Source: Thelephora terrestris (taxonomy: Eukaryota > Basidiomycota > Agaricomycetes > Thelephorales > Thelephoraceae). From it: DNA of 64,000 nucleotides. Positions 48,576-58,801 of this stretch are shown piece after piece. A program made the translations under genes and the position numbers. Below the pieces are notes generated by a model. The model was given only the letters and a program-made list of their open reading frames with translations, did no database searches and was not told the DNA's origin. Numbering within the stretch: position 1 is the first letter of the stretch; every line of letters begins with the position of its first letter. The stretch spans positions 2,046,001-2,110,000 of the forward strand of contig WIUZ02000003.1 in NCBI GenBank assembly GCA_015956445.1, in the 5' to 3' direction.

Positions 48576-49198
48576 TTACTGTTTGGGGAGCGCTAGAGGA
48601 TTAGCGGATGGATGAGGGGTGTCGGGTCGGGTTTTGAATGGGGTACCAGGTGTAGAGATGAGGGGAGGAGGAATATCAAGCGAGAGTGGCGACTCTGTTT
48701 GATAGGGATGAACGGGGGAGTGATAGTCCTGACAAAACTGAGTCAGTTGTTGCACGAAAGGTTCGAAGTCTTGGTCGCTAAGGCGTTCGAAGTTGACGAG
48801 GTATTCTATAACCGAATAAGGTAGTTCAGTTGTATTTCCCACCACAGAATGATGATAGCCGGAGAATGGGTGTGGATATTAGTAGTGAGATGAACGCGTG
48901 GGTTTGGGAAGTAGAAGGCTGGACTTATACTGAAGTAGACAGTAGCTAAGACGCTTTCGGTGAAGTCAGAGTTCCAAAGGAACTGATGATCAGCACCCAA
49001 TAAGAAGGGAGGAGTGGTGACTCCGGCGTCGAGGGCTGCAAAGGGTCTGTAGTAGGGGAAATGGGTGAGTAAACCGGCGGTTCGGTTTACTTGAAGGCTT
49101 CTGATGAGTTTATACTCCCAGATAGACCTCCTAGCGTCAGGGACTATTGGCCGTTGAACTGGACTGGTAGAGAGGAAAGGGTTCGGGGTGCTGAACAT
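48576..49198 (-). CDS. Minus-strand frames in the R-U5-like part of H
   Basis: Downstream of the LTR-like TATA box there are two protein-like open frames: 49198-48806 (starting MFSTPNPFLSTSPVQRPIV, with WEYKLIRSLQVNRT) and 48845-48576 (ERLSDQDFEPFVQQLTQFC, then a proline-rich end). They could be parts of one short coding region of the sense transcript. No family is recognised and they may not be genes. Confidence 0.35.
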
Positions 49199-49858
49199 AC
49201 ACTGGCAGGAGGATTCCTGCTAGAATGAGTCAGAAGGGATAAGACGTGAGGAGAATTCCTCAGCTTACTTTGTTTATTCAAGTTATGGGTAGAGGAGTAC
49301 AGAAGAGATTGAGAATGGGGAAAAGAAAGGAGCGAACGCTCTTCCTTATATACCCAGTCCTCTACATGATTAGTAATCCTACAAGGAGTCAAGCACGAGT
49401 CAACATGGTCTGTGCGTAGTTTAGGGCAGGGTGACGGAGTCAGAGAAGTGGGACTTAGGACGACTGATGGTAGGTACGGCTAGGGGAACAATAGGGGATG
49501 AGTCAATAGTAGTTAAATGGGGATTTCTCGTGTTTCATGGTAGTAATAGAAGGACACTGGGGATTTCCCATGATCGATGGGGAATTCTCAGGTTTCATGG
49601 TAGCAATAGAAGAGTGATGGGGGATTTCTCATGATTGATGGGGATTTCTCCGGGATTGATGAGATCGATTGGGGCTGAGGGTTCGTTTATCCTTTTTGGG
49701 AGTTAATTGGATAATGGTTCATTGTCTTCCCCTTTTGGCGTCTCATTGAGTCAGGTGTATATAATCCAGGGGGATTATTGGTCTTTTCCTCTCATCGTCT
49801 CTTTTCCACTCCCACAAACATCAACCACTCTTCCCTCTTATAAACAACTCCTCCTACT

Positions 49859-50756
49859 ATGTCTTCCACCGTTCAGGCCACTGCTCTCAACGCCAACGCG
49901 GTCCCCTTCGACTTTTCTCCTTCCTTCGAGACCGACCGACCTTATGAGGTCGAACAACATCTCTATGACACCCCCGCCAATATCGCTCATGACAACCAAG
50001 TCGCTGTTGACTTCCTGTCGACTCACCGAGCTCCTCCTCAGTTCTGGGAGCAGGCCGGATACGAAGATCCCAACCGTACGGTTATGCGCACTCCCGGCGT
50101 TCCCCTTTTGTTGGATGCTATGGAGAGGGAGAGGGAGGATAGGATCTCGAAGTTGGAAAAGCGTGTGGACCTTATGTATGTCATCGTGAACAGTTTGAAC
50201 AAGGACTTTACTCACTTTGCCTTGGAACATTGGGGACCATTCCAGGCATCTCTCTTCCGATATTTCGGACATCAATGCCACGGGGCTTATTGCACCGACC
50301 CCCCTTGCAAGTCCCCAGTCATCCCTTCGCCACCGCCAGGATCAGGGCGTTCCTCTCCCTCCATCCCCTCCCTGGAGTCCTGCCCCAGTTCGTCAGATGG
50401 TGGAGAGGTCCCACAAGAAGAAGAACCGCAAGAGTCCGATGACTCGTTCTGGTCAACGTTGTCGTCCCTCCGACAAGTCACGGCAGGTTCGGATGAAGTT
50501 GAAAGTGGAGGTAGCGGGTCTCCAGGACCGCTATGGGTTCGCGTTAGTGAGCGAGGCGTTGACGGACGTAAAGAAGGAAATGGAAGATAGTTTGTATCAT
50601 GACGTGTTAGGGTGCAGGGAGTGTTGGAGGGATCCGGCGACTCAAGTAATGTCGTACTGTCCGCAGAGCGTGTATAACCCTCACCATTTTGCTCATCGTT
50701 GTCTTCCTTTTGGGAAGGCTTGTGCCTGCGAAGAAGACCCTTTCGTCTTGGTTTGA
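49859..50756 (+). CDS. H antisense gene with overlapping +1 frame
   Basis: Starts MSSTVQATALNANAV at 49859, about 95 bp after TATA (GTATATAATCC, 49757-49767). The first frame runs to 50590: an N-terminal domain with VAVDFLSTHRAPPQFWEQAG, a short coiled coil (EREREDRISKLEKRVDLM), a Cys/His patch (HQCHGAYCTDPPC), then a proline/serine-rich and acidic tail. A second frame, 50217-50756, overlaps in the +1 register and ends in a Cys-rich segment (CRECWRD; CACEEDPFVLV). The pattern copies that of the E and F genes. Function unknown. Confidence 0.62.
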
Positions 50757-50860
50757 GCTTGTAGTTTTTTGTATTCCCTTTTGTACCATTAGCACTGCGA
50801 ATACGACCAATATCTTGAATTATTCGTGTGATCTTGTCTACTATGTCACGCGTTCGTGAC

Positions 50861-51545
50861 AGCATACCACTGTACGGCGCCGTACGCTCCATGGGTCATG
50901 GGTAGGGCATACCACCGTACGGCGCCGTACGACCCATGGGTCATGGGTAGGGCATACCACCGTACAGTGCCGTACGCTCCATGGGTCATGGGTAGGGCAT
51001 ACTGTCGTACGGTGCCGTACGGTCCATGGGTCATGGGTAGGGCAAACCCCCATACGGCGCCGTACGACCCATGGGTCATGGGTAGGGCATACCACCGTAT
51101 GGTGCCGTACAACCCATGGGTCATGGGCAGGGCATACCCCTGTACGGCGCTGTACGACCCATGGGTCATGGGTAGGGCATACCACCGTACGGCGCCGTAC
51201 GCTCCATGGGTCATGGGCAGGGCATACCACCGTACGGCGCTGTACGCTCCATGGGTCATGGGTAGGGCAAACCACCGTACGGCACTGTACGCCCCATGGG
51301 TCATGGGCAGGGTGGATGGCTGTCCAGCACCACCGTACAGCCCATGGGTCATGGGAAGGGCATACCACCGTACGGCATCGTACAACCCATGGGTCATGGA
51401 CAGGCCATACTGTCATACAGCACCGTACAACCCATGGGTCATGGGGCCCACACACCATCGTACGGTCCATGGGTCATGGGGATTTGTACCTGTCGTACGG
51501 CGACGTATGGCCCATGGGTCATGGGATTTTGTCACGCCGTATGGC
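50861..51545. repeat. 45-bp satellite, right block (about 13-15 units)
   Basis: About thirteen recognisable 45-bp units plus degenerate ones at the right edge. Since 45 is a multiple of three, several frames stay open on both strands and give fifteen-residue protein repeats (for example APYAPWVMGRAYHRT); these are by-products. The right edge cuts the broken carboxylesterase. Confidence 0.9.
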
Positions 51546-52796
51546 CCATGACCCATGGGGAAAAAGTAGCTGAAACCTGTGGGTTCGTGGGGTTCATGAG
51601 AATGTGGACGCTGACTGAGAGAGTCCCTGTGCTTTGGCCCCATCTGTGCGGAGCGACCGCCAAACTTGGAGATATAAGTCTTGACCCAGTCCAGGAAGAA
51701 CCTTTCTGTAAAAACCGTGATTCATCTGTCAGCGAGGCCGAAGCATCAGAAAGGTTGAAAAATACTTATCTGTCACTTATTGGTCGCTTTTCGTGAAAAA
51801 AGGTGAAAAAAAGTAAAAAGTGCCAACTTCTAGAAGCTATGTAGGGAATAAAAAAAAGTTGGGCTTCCAAATATGGTAATAATTGGCAGATAAGTGAGAG
51901 AAAAGGAGAGAAAAGTCACGTCAAAAATAAGTAGAATGCAGTGTTACTGATGAGGAGGAACAGTCAGCTACCTTGATTATTGAAGTCACACTCCGTATAA
52001 GCCGACATTCACAGCTCCTCCCGCTAGAGCCTCTTTCCCGCCGAGGAAACCAAAGGCATTCAAACGGTAGTTGAAGTTTACATAGATAACCGGTTTTCCA
52101 AGCTGGACCGAACATTGTACGACGACGGTGGTGCCATCATAGGTAGATCCGTCACCAACAGCAAAAGCACCGCCATAGACCCACTTGCAATATTAGTTCA
52201 GAGACCACAAGGATGTCACCCGAGACCGCACAAGTACTCACGACGACAACCGGGAGTTCACGCAGATGTGGTTCGCCCTGCTGGTGTCATAGAACAAAGT
52301 AAAGACCTTAAGATTGAATTTGTGGTCAAATTTTGTCGCCAATTAAAGGTCAACGAAAAGACCCGTACAGTCTTCAGAGGCATTAGCCTTTGTGAAAAAT
52401 CCAGCCAGTACAGTGTAATTGATACCCAAAACAACAGGTAGCGTATAGTTCTGTTGGAGACAAGCATCTCCATACGTGGTGGCCTGACAGAAACAAGTGA
52501 AGCGATCGAGGTCAAAGATCACCGTAAAATCTCCGCAAATAGAATACAGGATCACTCATGAGTTTGGTATCGGACGAGGGAAGTGGGGGTTGAGGACGAC
52601 GGGATCGGAGGTTCCCGACTGGAGGTTTGGCATAGGAAATGCCCAAGAAACTCTCTACTCCACCCGACGAAGCTCCCTTGAACATTGCATAACTTAGACT
52701 AACCACGGGGCCTCCGTCACGTTTGTATGATATTGTTGCGACGTAAACACCAGCCTGGAGGAAGGTCCTGAGAGGTACGAGCACCATGAGCAACAT
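51546..52796 (-). pseudogene. Carboxylesterase (type B) pseudogene, copy 1
   Basis: Paralogue of the gene at 58802-61301. The start would be at 52796 (MLLMVLVPLRTFLQAGVYVA, a signal peptide). Recognisable exons code for FLGISYAKPPVGNLRSRRPQ, then GGAFAVGDGSTYDG and VIYVNFNYRLNAFGFLGGKE, then the nucleophile block as WGQSTG near 51620. The 45-bp satellite starts about 75 bp later, so roughly the C-terminal half, with the Glu and His of the triad, is missing. Within the third exon a 47-bp piece (52257-52303) is inverted relative to copy 2. It also lacks the intron that copy 2 has just before the nucleophile. Not functional. Confidence 0.85.
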
Positions 52797-53190
52797 CGTT
52801 GGGGTCGTTGATATGACCAGGGGTAGGAGGTCAGAGAAGTCATAGAGGCGGTCGGTGGTAGGCTTAAATAGACATTCCAACCCCTGTGATCCACGTATGT
52901 GACCATCAACATTTATGATCAACTTCTCTGGCCCAATGAGAAACGGGGGGTCGGTCGCAGCCCGCGGGCACTGAAAACAGTCACCTGGGGCTGAGAACAA
53001 ACGGCTTCTCGCTGTCATTGATGACTCCAACGCCAACACATCGGCTATGCGGAATGAACAGGGAAGCGGTGACACGCCTTCACCGAGTATGCGGAATACA
53101 CGAAGGAGCTCGTGAAAGCCGTGCGCAGAATAATTGTCCGTAAGTTGCGTTCCGGAAAACTGCACCCGTCATTGATGTTTCTGGGATAAG
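52797..53190 (-). promoter_or_regulatory. Duplicated upstream region of carboxylesterase copy 1
   Basis: The sequence matches 61302-61710, upstream of copy 2, at reduced identity, so the duplication took in the promoter. A TATA-like CTATTTAAGCC on the minus strand (about 52862-52872) corresponds to CTACTTAAGCC upstream of copy 2 (about 61366-61376). Confidence 0.6.
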
Positions 53191-54123
53191 CTTCCATCAG
53201 CCGTATGGCCGACTACCCACTATGGGTCACCCGGCCGGCGAGAAGAATCCAGGCGTCAATGTTCCGTGGACAGAATCCTCAGCGGGCACTCGCAGCAAAG
53301 AATCGTCCGGGTGCGAGCGGTGTACCCGGTGCAGAGACTTTGGGTTGTGGATACGGCAGACCACCCCCCTCGGCAAATTCTTCTGGTGAACGGGCGCAAG
53401 CATCAGGGGACATCTAAATTAGCGGCCATCCATTGACCTGGGCTTGTGAGACGTCGATGATCCATCTCGGATGGTTCTGCACGCGAAGGGGTGTCCAGGT
53501 AGTCTATGGTGTGAGACGACCATTATTGTTTGACAGCGTTCCGGATTGCGCCAATGACTGTACAAGTGCCTCAAACGTCACAGTCCTCAAAGAGAGTGGA
53601 TGCGATACGTGAGTTCGAATCTCGTGACACGAGCCGTCACGGGTCACGGGCAAGGGGGGAGTACAGGGCCGACGAGCAGCAGAGCCCGGGACGTGCTAAT
53701 GTCGATGATTCTCCGGACGTGTGCTTAGATCAACTTTGGTGTGTTTTACACGATGCAATTGTTAGTGACGGAAAAAACCACCTGTACTCAGATTCAAGTG
53801 AACGTGGAACCTGTCTAGATAAGTCTTAGTTTGCGTTTGATATTCAACGCCGGGATCCCCTCGAAGGGCACCGAATATACTTGTCGTTCACATGCACCAC
53901 ACCCGCTCCTATTCACGGGCCTGGAGCACCAGAATTTCTACGATGTATTAAACGGTGTACCCGAAAACAATGACAGAATGGTATCAAATGCCTTACGGAC
54001 GTAGCAGCGACGAATGGTTTTATGTAAGCAAATATACTGGAGGAAAGACGAGCGGGGAAGGTGGGAAGGTGGTGAATGGCGTGGATGTTCGATTGTTGAG
54101 GCTACGAGTATAGGACTCCAGTG
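53191..54123. other. Intergenic stretch, no gene seen
   Basis: No open frame with protein-like content is found on either strand. The stretch GAGTTCGAATCTC near 53612 resembles a tRNA T-arm, but no tRNA can be built around it. Confidence 0.5.
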
Positions 54124-56768
54124 TCAGCATGTAGGCGCACCGTTCGGGGTCGTAAGCGGAAGCGGAATCGCTTTGGGATCGTAGCGGATGATGAGCCCTT
54201 TGAGTTCTCCCGATAGCCGACGGATTGGTTCGATGAAGGAAGAGTAGCTAATCTTGTTCCCCAACGTTTCGTCGTCAAACGAGTCATCGACCTCACCCGC
54301 AGAAGTTCCATCTGACTGCCGGCTTTCCTGTTCCCTCTCCTGTTTCCTCACATAGAGAGACTTGAGCGTGAACCCGTCTCCGAATTGGAATTGAAGGGAC
54401 CGTAACCATGCACGAAAGTCATTGAAGCATGGGGACAGCTCGATGGGCAGTGTATCCGCAAAAAAAGCACCTTTGCGCTCGCCGAGCGCGACGGGGTTGC
54501 GTTCGTTGAACCAGGAATCATACGGCCGCTTCCCCCCTCGCATGACCATCTTTAATGGTCCCCCTGTGGACCCAGGTATCTCACCAGCCAACTCGTGGCG
54601 CCCGCACGTCAGTAACATGACGTAAAAGAGCGATTCGAGGTCGTGTCGATACAGGTGAGTGGTGTTCTTCCCCTTAAGCAAGTCCTGCGCCATATAGGGA
54701 GGCGTTCCGGTCCGCTGCTGCGACGTTTTGGTGTAGTCGTTTTTAAGGCGAACCGTCCACGACGAAAGGTCGTAGTCGGTAAGGACCCCATAGACTTTCC
54801 GAATTGATTCCCCTGTTGCGTTCGGTTCCTCGATAATGCGACACATGATGTTGTTTGGGCTGGGGTCGCGATGAAGGATCCCAGGGTGGTCATGGAGCCA
54901 ACGGTGAACTAGAACGGTGTAAGTGGACGGTACTAGTAGCCGAGAAGCAAAGGGGGCACGCACCACACGCGACATCAACGAAAACCTGTCCAATTTCCTT
55001 CACATTCCCCAGCGACTTCAGAGGGTGCAGCTCTTCCTGAACGATAATCCGGAGGGCACGCCGCTCATACACAAACTTGCCGTCCGCGGCGAACGTGGCG
55101 TCCTCGAACAGATTCGCGACCGACTCAAAGGTTGAGTCCGTGCCGAAATTGATGTCGCCTGCCCACCAGATCTTGGGGAGGTGCTTGGCTGCCCATGTCG
55201 ATTCCTCCTTCTTCGCCTCCTTGATCGCCTTGTTCACGAACTCGTTCTCTGAATCCCGGGTGTCACTCGGCCAGCTGACCTTGACGACTAGCTTTTCCCC
55301 CGGCCATTCGAGGGAGGTTGCCCTCAGCACCACCGTAGACCGCCCGATAATCGCCGGTTCGCGTGAGATGACATCGCCCAGGGTCAGAGTGAACCCTTTC
55401 TTCGGTTCTTTAACCTTGATTCGCAGCTCGTTCTGATTCTGAATGGCCCTGTCGTCCGACGAAATATTGGTGTCTTTCACTAGTTCGGCATTGCCTTCTG
55501 CGAAGGTATGCAGAATCCCATTTTGGTCTAACGAAAGGCAGTGAAAGGCGATGATGACGGCGATGAACTGGTCCAACCCGGGGGCCGTGGAAATATTTAT
55601 CGCCGAGGAGACTAGGATGACCGAGCGGTTGGCGTGATACAGCTGCAAACGGTCGCGGTCGACAAGGCAGACGGTAGCGTGGGAACGAAGCAGAGGGACG
55701 GAGAACATCTCCAAAAGATAGCTGCCGATTTGGACTGCCGGACTAGCTTGTGTTTGTGGTTCCGGCGTTGACAGAGAAGACCCTGGGTCGTCTTCAGATA
55801 CCGGGAGCAATTTGGATGTCGTCTTGGCTTTCTTTGGCCTCGGCTGATGACTTGTATGCGATTCCACAGACCGCCGCTTTTTAGACGAAGCTTCGGAAGG
55901 AGGGTCGGAAGCAGTTGTGGGCGTACCAGGGCGAACAGTCTTACCCGATTTTCGCTTGGTGGATGAAGGCGCGTGATTCGAGAGCGGATCGATCTCTGTC
56001 CCCCAATTCAGTCGTGCTCCGCCAGAGCGAACTCGATACGTGCTTACCATTAATGATCAGCCTTGGTATGTGATCTCCATCGCATATGGCGGTGTTATGC
56101 GATTTGACTTCGAGGACGTGAAGCGCGTTAGCCCAGTGGATTTCCTTTGGGGGTCGAAGTTCCCCGGTAGTCTGGCTATCCTCGGTGGCCTGGCAACCCT
56201 TGTGGAGGACAACCAGGTCAGGGGAGAGGTTGCGCTTATTGATGACACCACCCTGAAGCTTCTCGCGGTCGTTGACATGGTAGTACTGGGGAGTCCCGGA
56301 GATGCCGTCAAATTTGGACGCAGACACGACGTCGAGAACAGCGTTTGCGGTTTCCATCAACGGCTTGTAGAATGGCTGCTCCGTAAAACGGGGCGCTTTG
56401 CATCGATCGCAGTACTCTTTGTAGCCTTTGCGGAACTCCTCGTTCGCCTTGACTGCTTCGATAGCCGGTCCCCATAGGGTCCTCCAGTCGCGAGGAACGT
56501 GTAGGGCAGACTGCAAGAAGATCTCGAAATCAACAAAAACTCGCTTTTTGAGATCCTCGGAGATGTAGTTGTCATAGTCGTTGCGCTTGTAGCCCTCGAC
56601 CCGGTCCGTATTGCCTTCTTGCCTCATAACAGCGGCTGAGCCGCGGGTGCTGGGGGTGTTGCTTGATACATCGTCATAAGGGGCGACACTGGGATTGCGT
56701 TTCGATTTCGGTGTCTCGAAGAGGATCTGATTCGACTGGACCAACGAACGTGGCGGTGTGTTAGACAT
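54124..56768 (-). CDS. FunK1-type fungal protein kinase
   Basis: A fungus-specific protein kinase of the FunK1 family, common in large numbers in agaricomycetes. I chose the start at 56768 (MSNTPPRSLVQSNQ) because a minus-strand TATA (CCTATATAAGG, 56816-56826) lies 50 bp upstream. Exon 1 runs to about 56050, exon 2 from about 55999 to 54985, exon 3 from about 54945 to the stop at 54124, with introns of about 50 and 40 bp. The N-terminal half has a FunK1 extension domain (DWRTLWGPAIEAVKA) and a Lys/Arg-rich stretch (STKRKSGK, RPKKAKTTSK). The kinase lobe shows LHRDPSPNNIM (catalytic Asp and Asn), LTDYDLSS in place of DFG, and RTGTPPYMAQDLL. The key residues are kept, so it may be active. Targets are unknown. 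Confidence 0.85.
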
Positions 56769-57429
56769 GGGGAGGTTGGAAGGGATGGGTGAGAAGCATG
56801 AATCTGCGGGGCGCACCTTATATAGGTCGACAAAAAGGCAAAAGTCTACGAGAGCCATGCGTGGATAGTTCTCGGGGTCACCCAGATGGTCAGTCGCGAC
56901 CAAGCGTGACAAGAAACCGTGGGATGGTGGCGATCGACGAATCAGATACTTACGTTCATCAATGTTCAACGTTGATTTGATGTCCAAACGCGTGCATACA
57001 ACGGTCACGGGCTCAACACGCTCTGGACGATTCGTTGCGAAACGGTGAGATCTTCCCACACCCGCGTTTTTTTGCCCCCGGAGTTTGAGTCGGGGATTCA
57101 ACCATCCCACTGACACCACGGCCTTTCCAAATCCATGCGTACTCCGTTCTGTCACGGTTTGATGCGGTTAATGGGCGGATGGGTTCTCTCGGCGTATCTT
57201 CCCCGTTATATTTGGAAAAGTTGCGCCGGGAGCTATTGATCCTGCACGGCCTACGAGTCACAAATCAAACCCGACTGCCCGTGGCAGGCGAACAAAAACG
57301 AGACAATGGAAAACACTCTGACTCGGCTGATCGTTGGTGGTTCTCTGGTGTGTTTATCACCAAGCATCTCTCTGCATGGTCTAGTCCCTTGTCGCCCACA
57401 CGAACCGAGCTGACAAGTGCACGTTCGTA
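56769..57429. promoter_or_regulatory. Kinase promoter and intergenic stretch
   Basis: The TATA box at 56816-56826 (minus strand) serves the kinase gene. Between it and the permease pseudogene no coding signal is convincing, though the kinase frame stays open upstream of its start for a further 129 codons. Confidence 0.5.
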
Positions 57430-58240
57430 GGCGACTCAGCAGCAGAAGCCGGTTGTTTGGATCCGATCCTCTTATTGTACATCATTGGCGTATTCGTGCT
57501 CGGTTTGATCAGCCCGTCCGACACGATCCCCAAGCTTGGCACTGGTAACGCCGCCTCTTCTGCATGGGTGATCGCCATCCAGAGGGCCGGAATCAAAGTT
57601 TTTCCCCACATTGCCAATGCTTGCTTCTTGAGTACCTCGCTACTTATCTCTGTTCCCCTCTGCACGAATGGTTTCTAACCCCTTACCGCCCTAGTCTCTG
57701 CATGGTCTGCCGGCTCTTTCGATCTGTACACCCCTTCCCGCGGATTGTACGGTCTCACCAAGATCAAACAGGCTCCTAAGATCTTCACCCGCACCAACTC
57801 CAAGGGAACCCCCATCTACTCGCTCGCTGTTTCCGCGGCTCTCGCTGGCCTATTCTACCTAGTCGTCTCCGAGTCCTCGAACACCATCTTCGCCTGGTTC
57901 TCCAACATGAGCTCCGTCACCGGGATGTTCACCTGGCTCAGGATCTGCATGACCGGCATCCGATTCCGACAGGGCCTGAAGGCGCAAGGGATCAGCTCCG
58001 AGCATCTGCCATGGTAGCGCAATTTGATGCCGTATGCGGCTTGGTGGAGTCTGATTTGGACGATCAACATCATCCTCTTCGCCAAGTGGAGCGTGTTCCT
58101 GAAGGGGAGTAGGAACACGGTTCGTTTGTCACCAATTATCTGCCGATCCCGGTGTTCTTCTGCTTGGATTTCGGGTGCAAATTTTGGTACAAGACCAAGT
58201 GGATTCGGGCTTCTGAGATGGATTTCGTGACTGGCATCAC
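57430..58240 (+). pseudogene. Amino-acid permease (AAT/APC family) C-terminal pseudogene
   Basis: Plus-strand remains of a yeast-type amino-acid transporter of the plasma membrane. Recognisable are LLLYIIGVFVLGLI, GNAASSAWVIAIQRAGI, SAGSFDLYTPSRGLYGLTKI, NTIFAWFSNMSSVTGMFTWL, MPYAAWWSLIWTINIILF and FWYKTKWIRASEMDFVTGI. These are the last six or so membrane helices and the conserved end. The N-terminal half is absent. There is an in-frame stop between EHLPW and RNLMPYAAWW (58015-58017) and a frame change near 58115, and the block before SAGSF is in another frame, with or without an intron. A relic of a host gene. Confidence 0.85.
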
Positions 58241-58801
58241 GTGCTGGAAGCACCAACAGTGGGGCCGGGTTATCTGTCCTCCTTTGACCCTTTTTATCGC
58301 ATATACAATACACTCTTGTATTTATTTCCTTGTTGCGACTCCTTCAGGGTTTATCTGTGGACTTTTTTCACTTTCTTCATACTGTTTGTCGATGTTTATC
58401 ATGATCAGAAAGCCACCGGTGTTATGGCTCTTTACTTACAGTAAGCGGTTCAAGCACTCGTCGAGCAAAGCTGCAAAACACGAGAAAGACTCGAGGCGCT
58501 GAGAATATTGCCGAAAATCTACATTCTACGCGACCTTTCGAAAAGGGCGATCCTCTGAGAGAAAGAGAAGGCGCGATTCACCGTTTTGAAAAAGCCGTGC
58601 CGAGCGCGCCCCCTTTCAATCGACGAGAGCGCACTATATCATGGATTTACATTACTATGGGCTGGCCCAAGCTACCCTCGCAGCGAATACAGGTTTGGCA
58701 AGGAAACTCCTACATCGAACGAACCAAGTTGCACAGGACTGACAACGCATATAGTATGACGGGGAATGCAGACGCTTCCTTAGGAAAATGAGACCCTTTT
58801 T
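58241..58801. other. Intergenic stretch, no gene seen
   Basis: No supported coding sequence or repeat. It separates the permease relic from the 3' end of the carboxylesterase gene. Confidence 0.5.

Larger units (their letters stand above)
48556..50860 (-). mobile_element. H: TG...CA element with antisense gene, 2,305 bp
   Basis: Starts TGTCAGGGTTGTGGG and ends GCGTTCGTGACA; TSD GCATA (48551-48555, 50861-50865) in the 45-bp satellite. A minus-strand TATA (GGGTATATAAGG, about 49344-49355) points to the left end with nearly 800 bp to go. The plus-strand gene has its own TATA. Same plan as D, E and F, but with no clear sequence similarity beyond the tips. Confidence 0.85.

Noticed and set aside
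48376-51545. Regular repeats that might be read as a CRISPR-like array or as a repeat protein gene
   Set aside because: The units are tandem without unique spacers, and the genome is eukaryotic. Long open frames appear in several registers of both strands only because the period is divisible by three.
53595-53640. tRNA-like T-arm GAGTTCGAATCTC
   Set aside because: No matching acceptor stem, D-arm or anticodon arm can be built around it.
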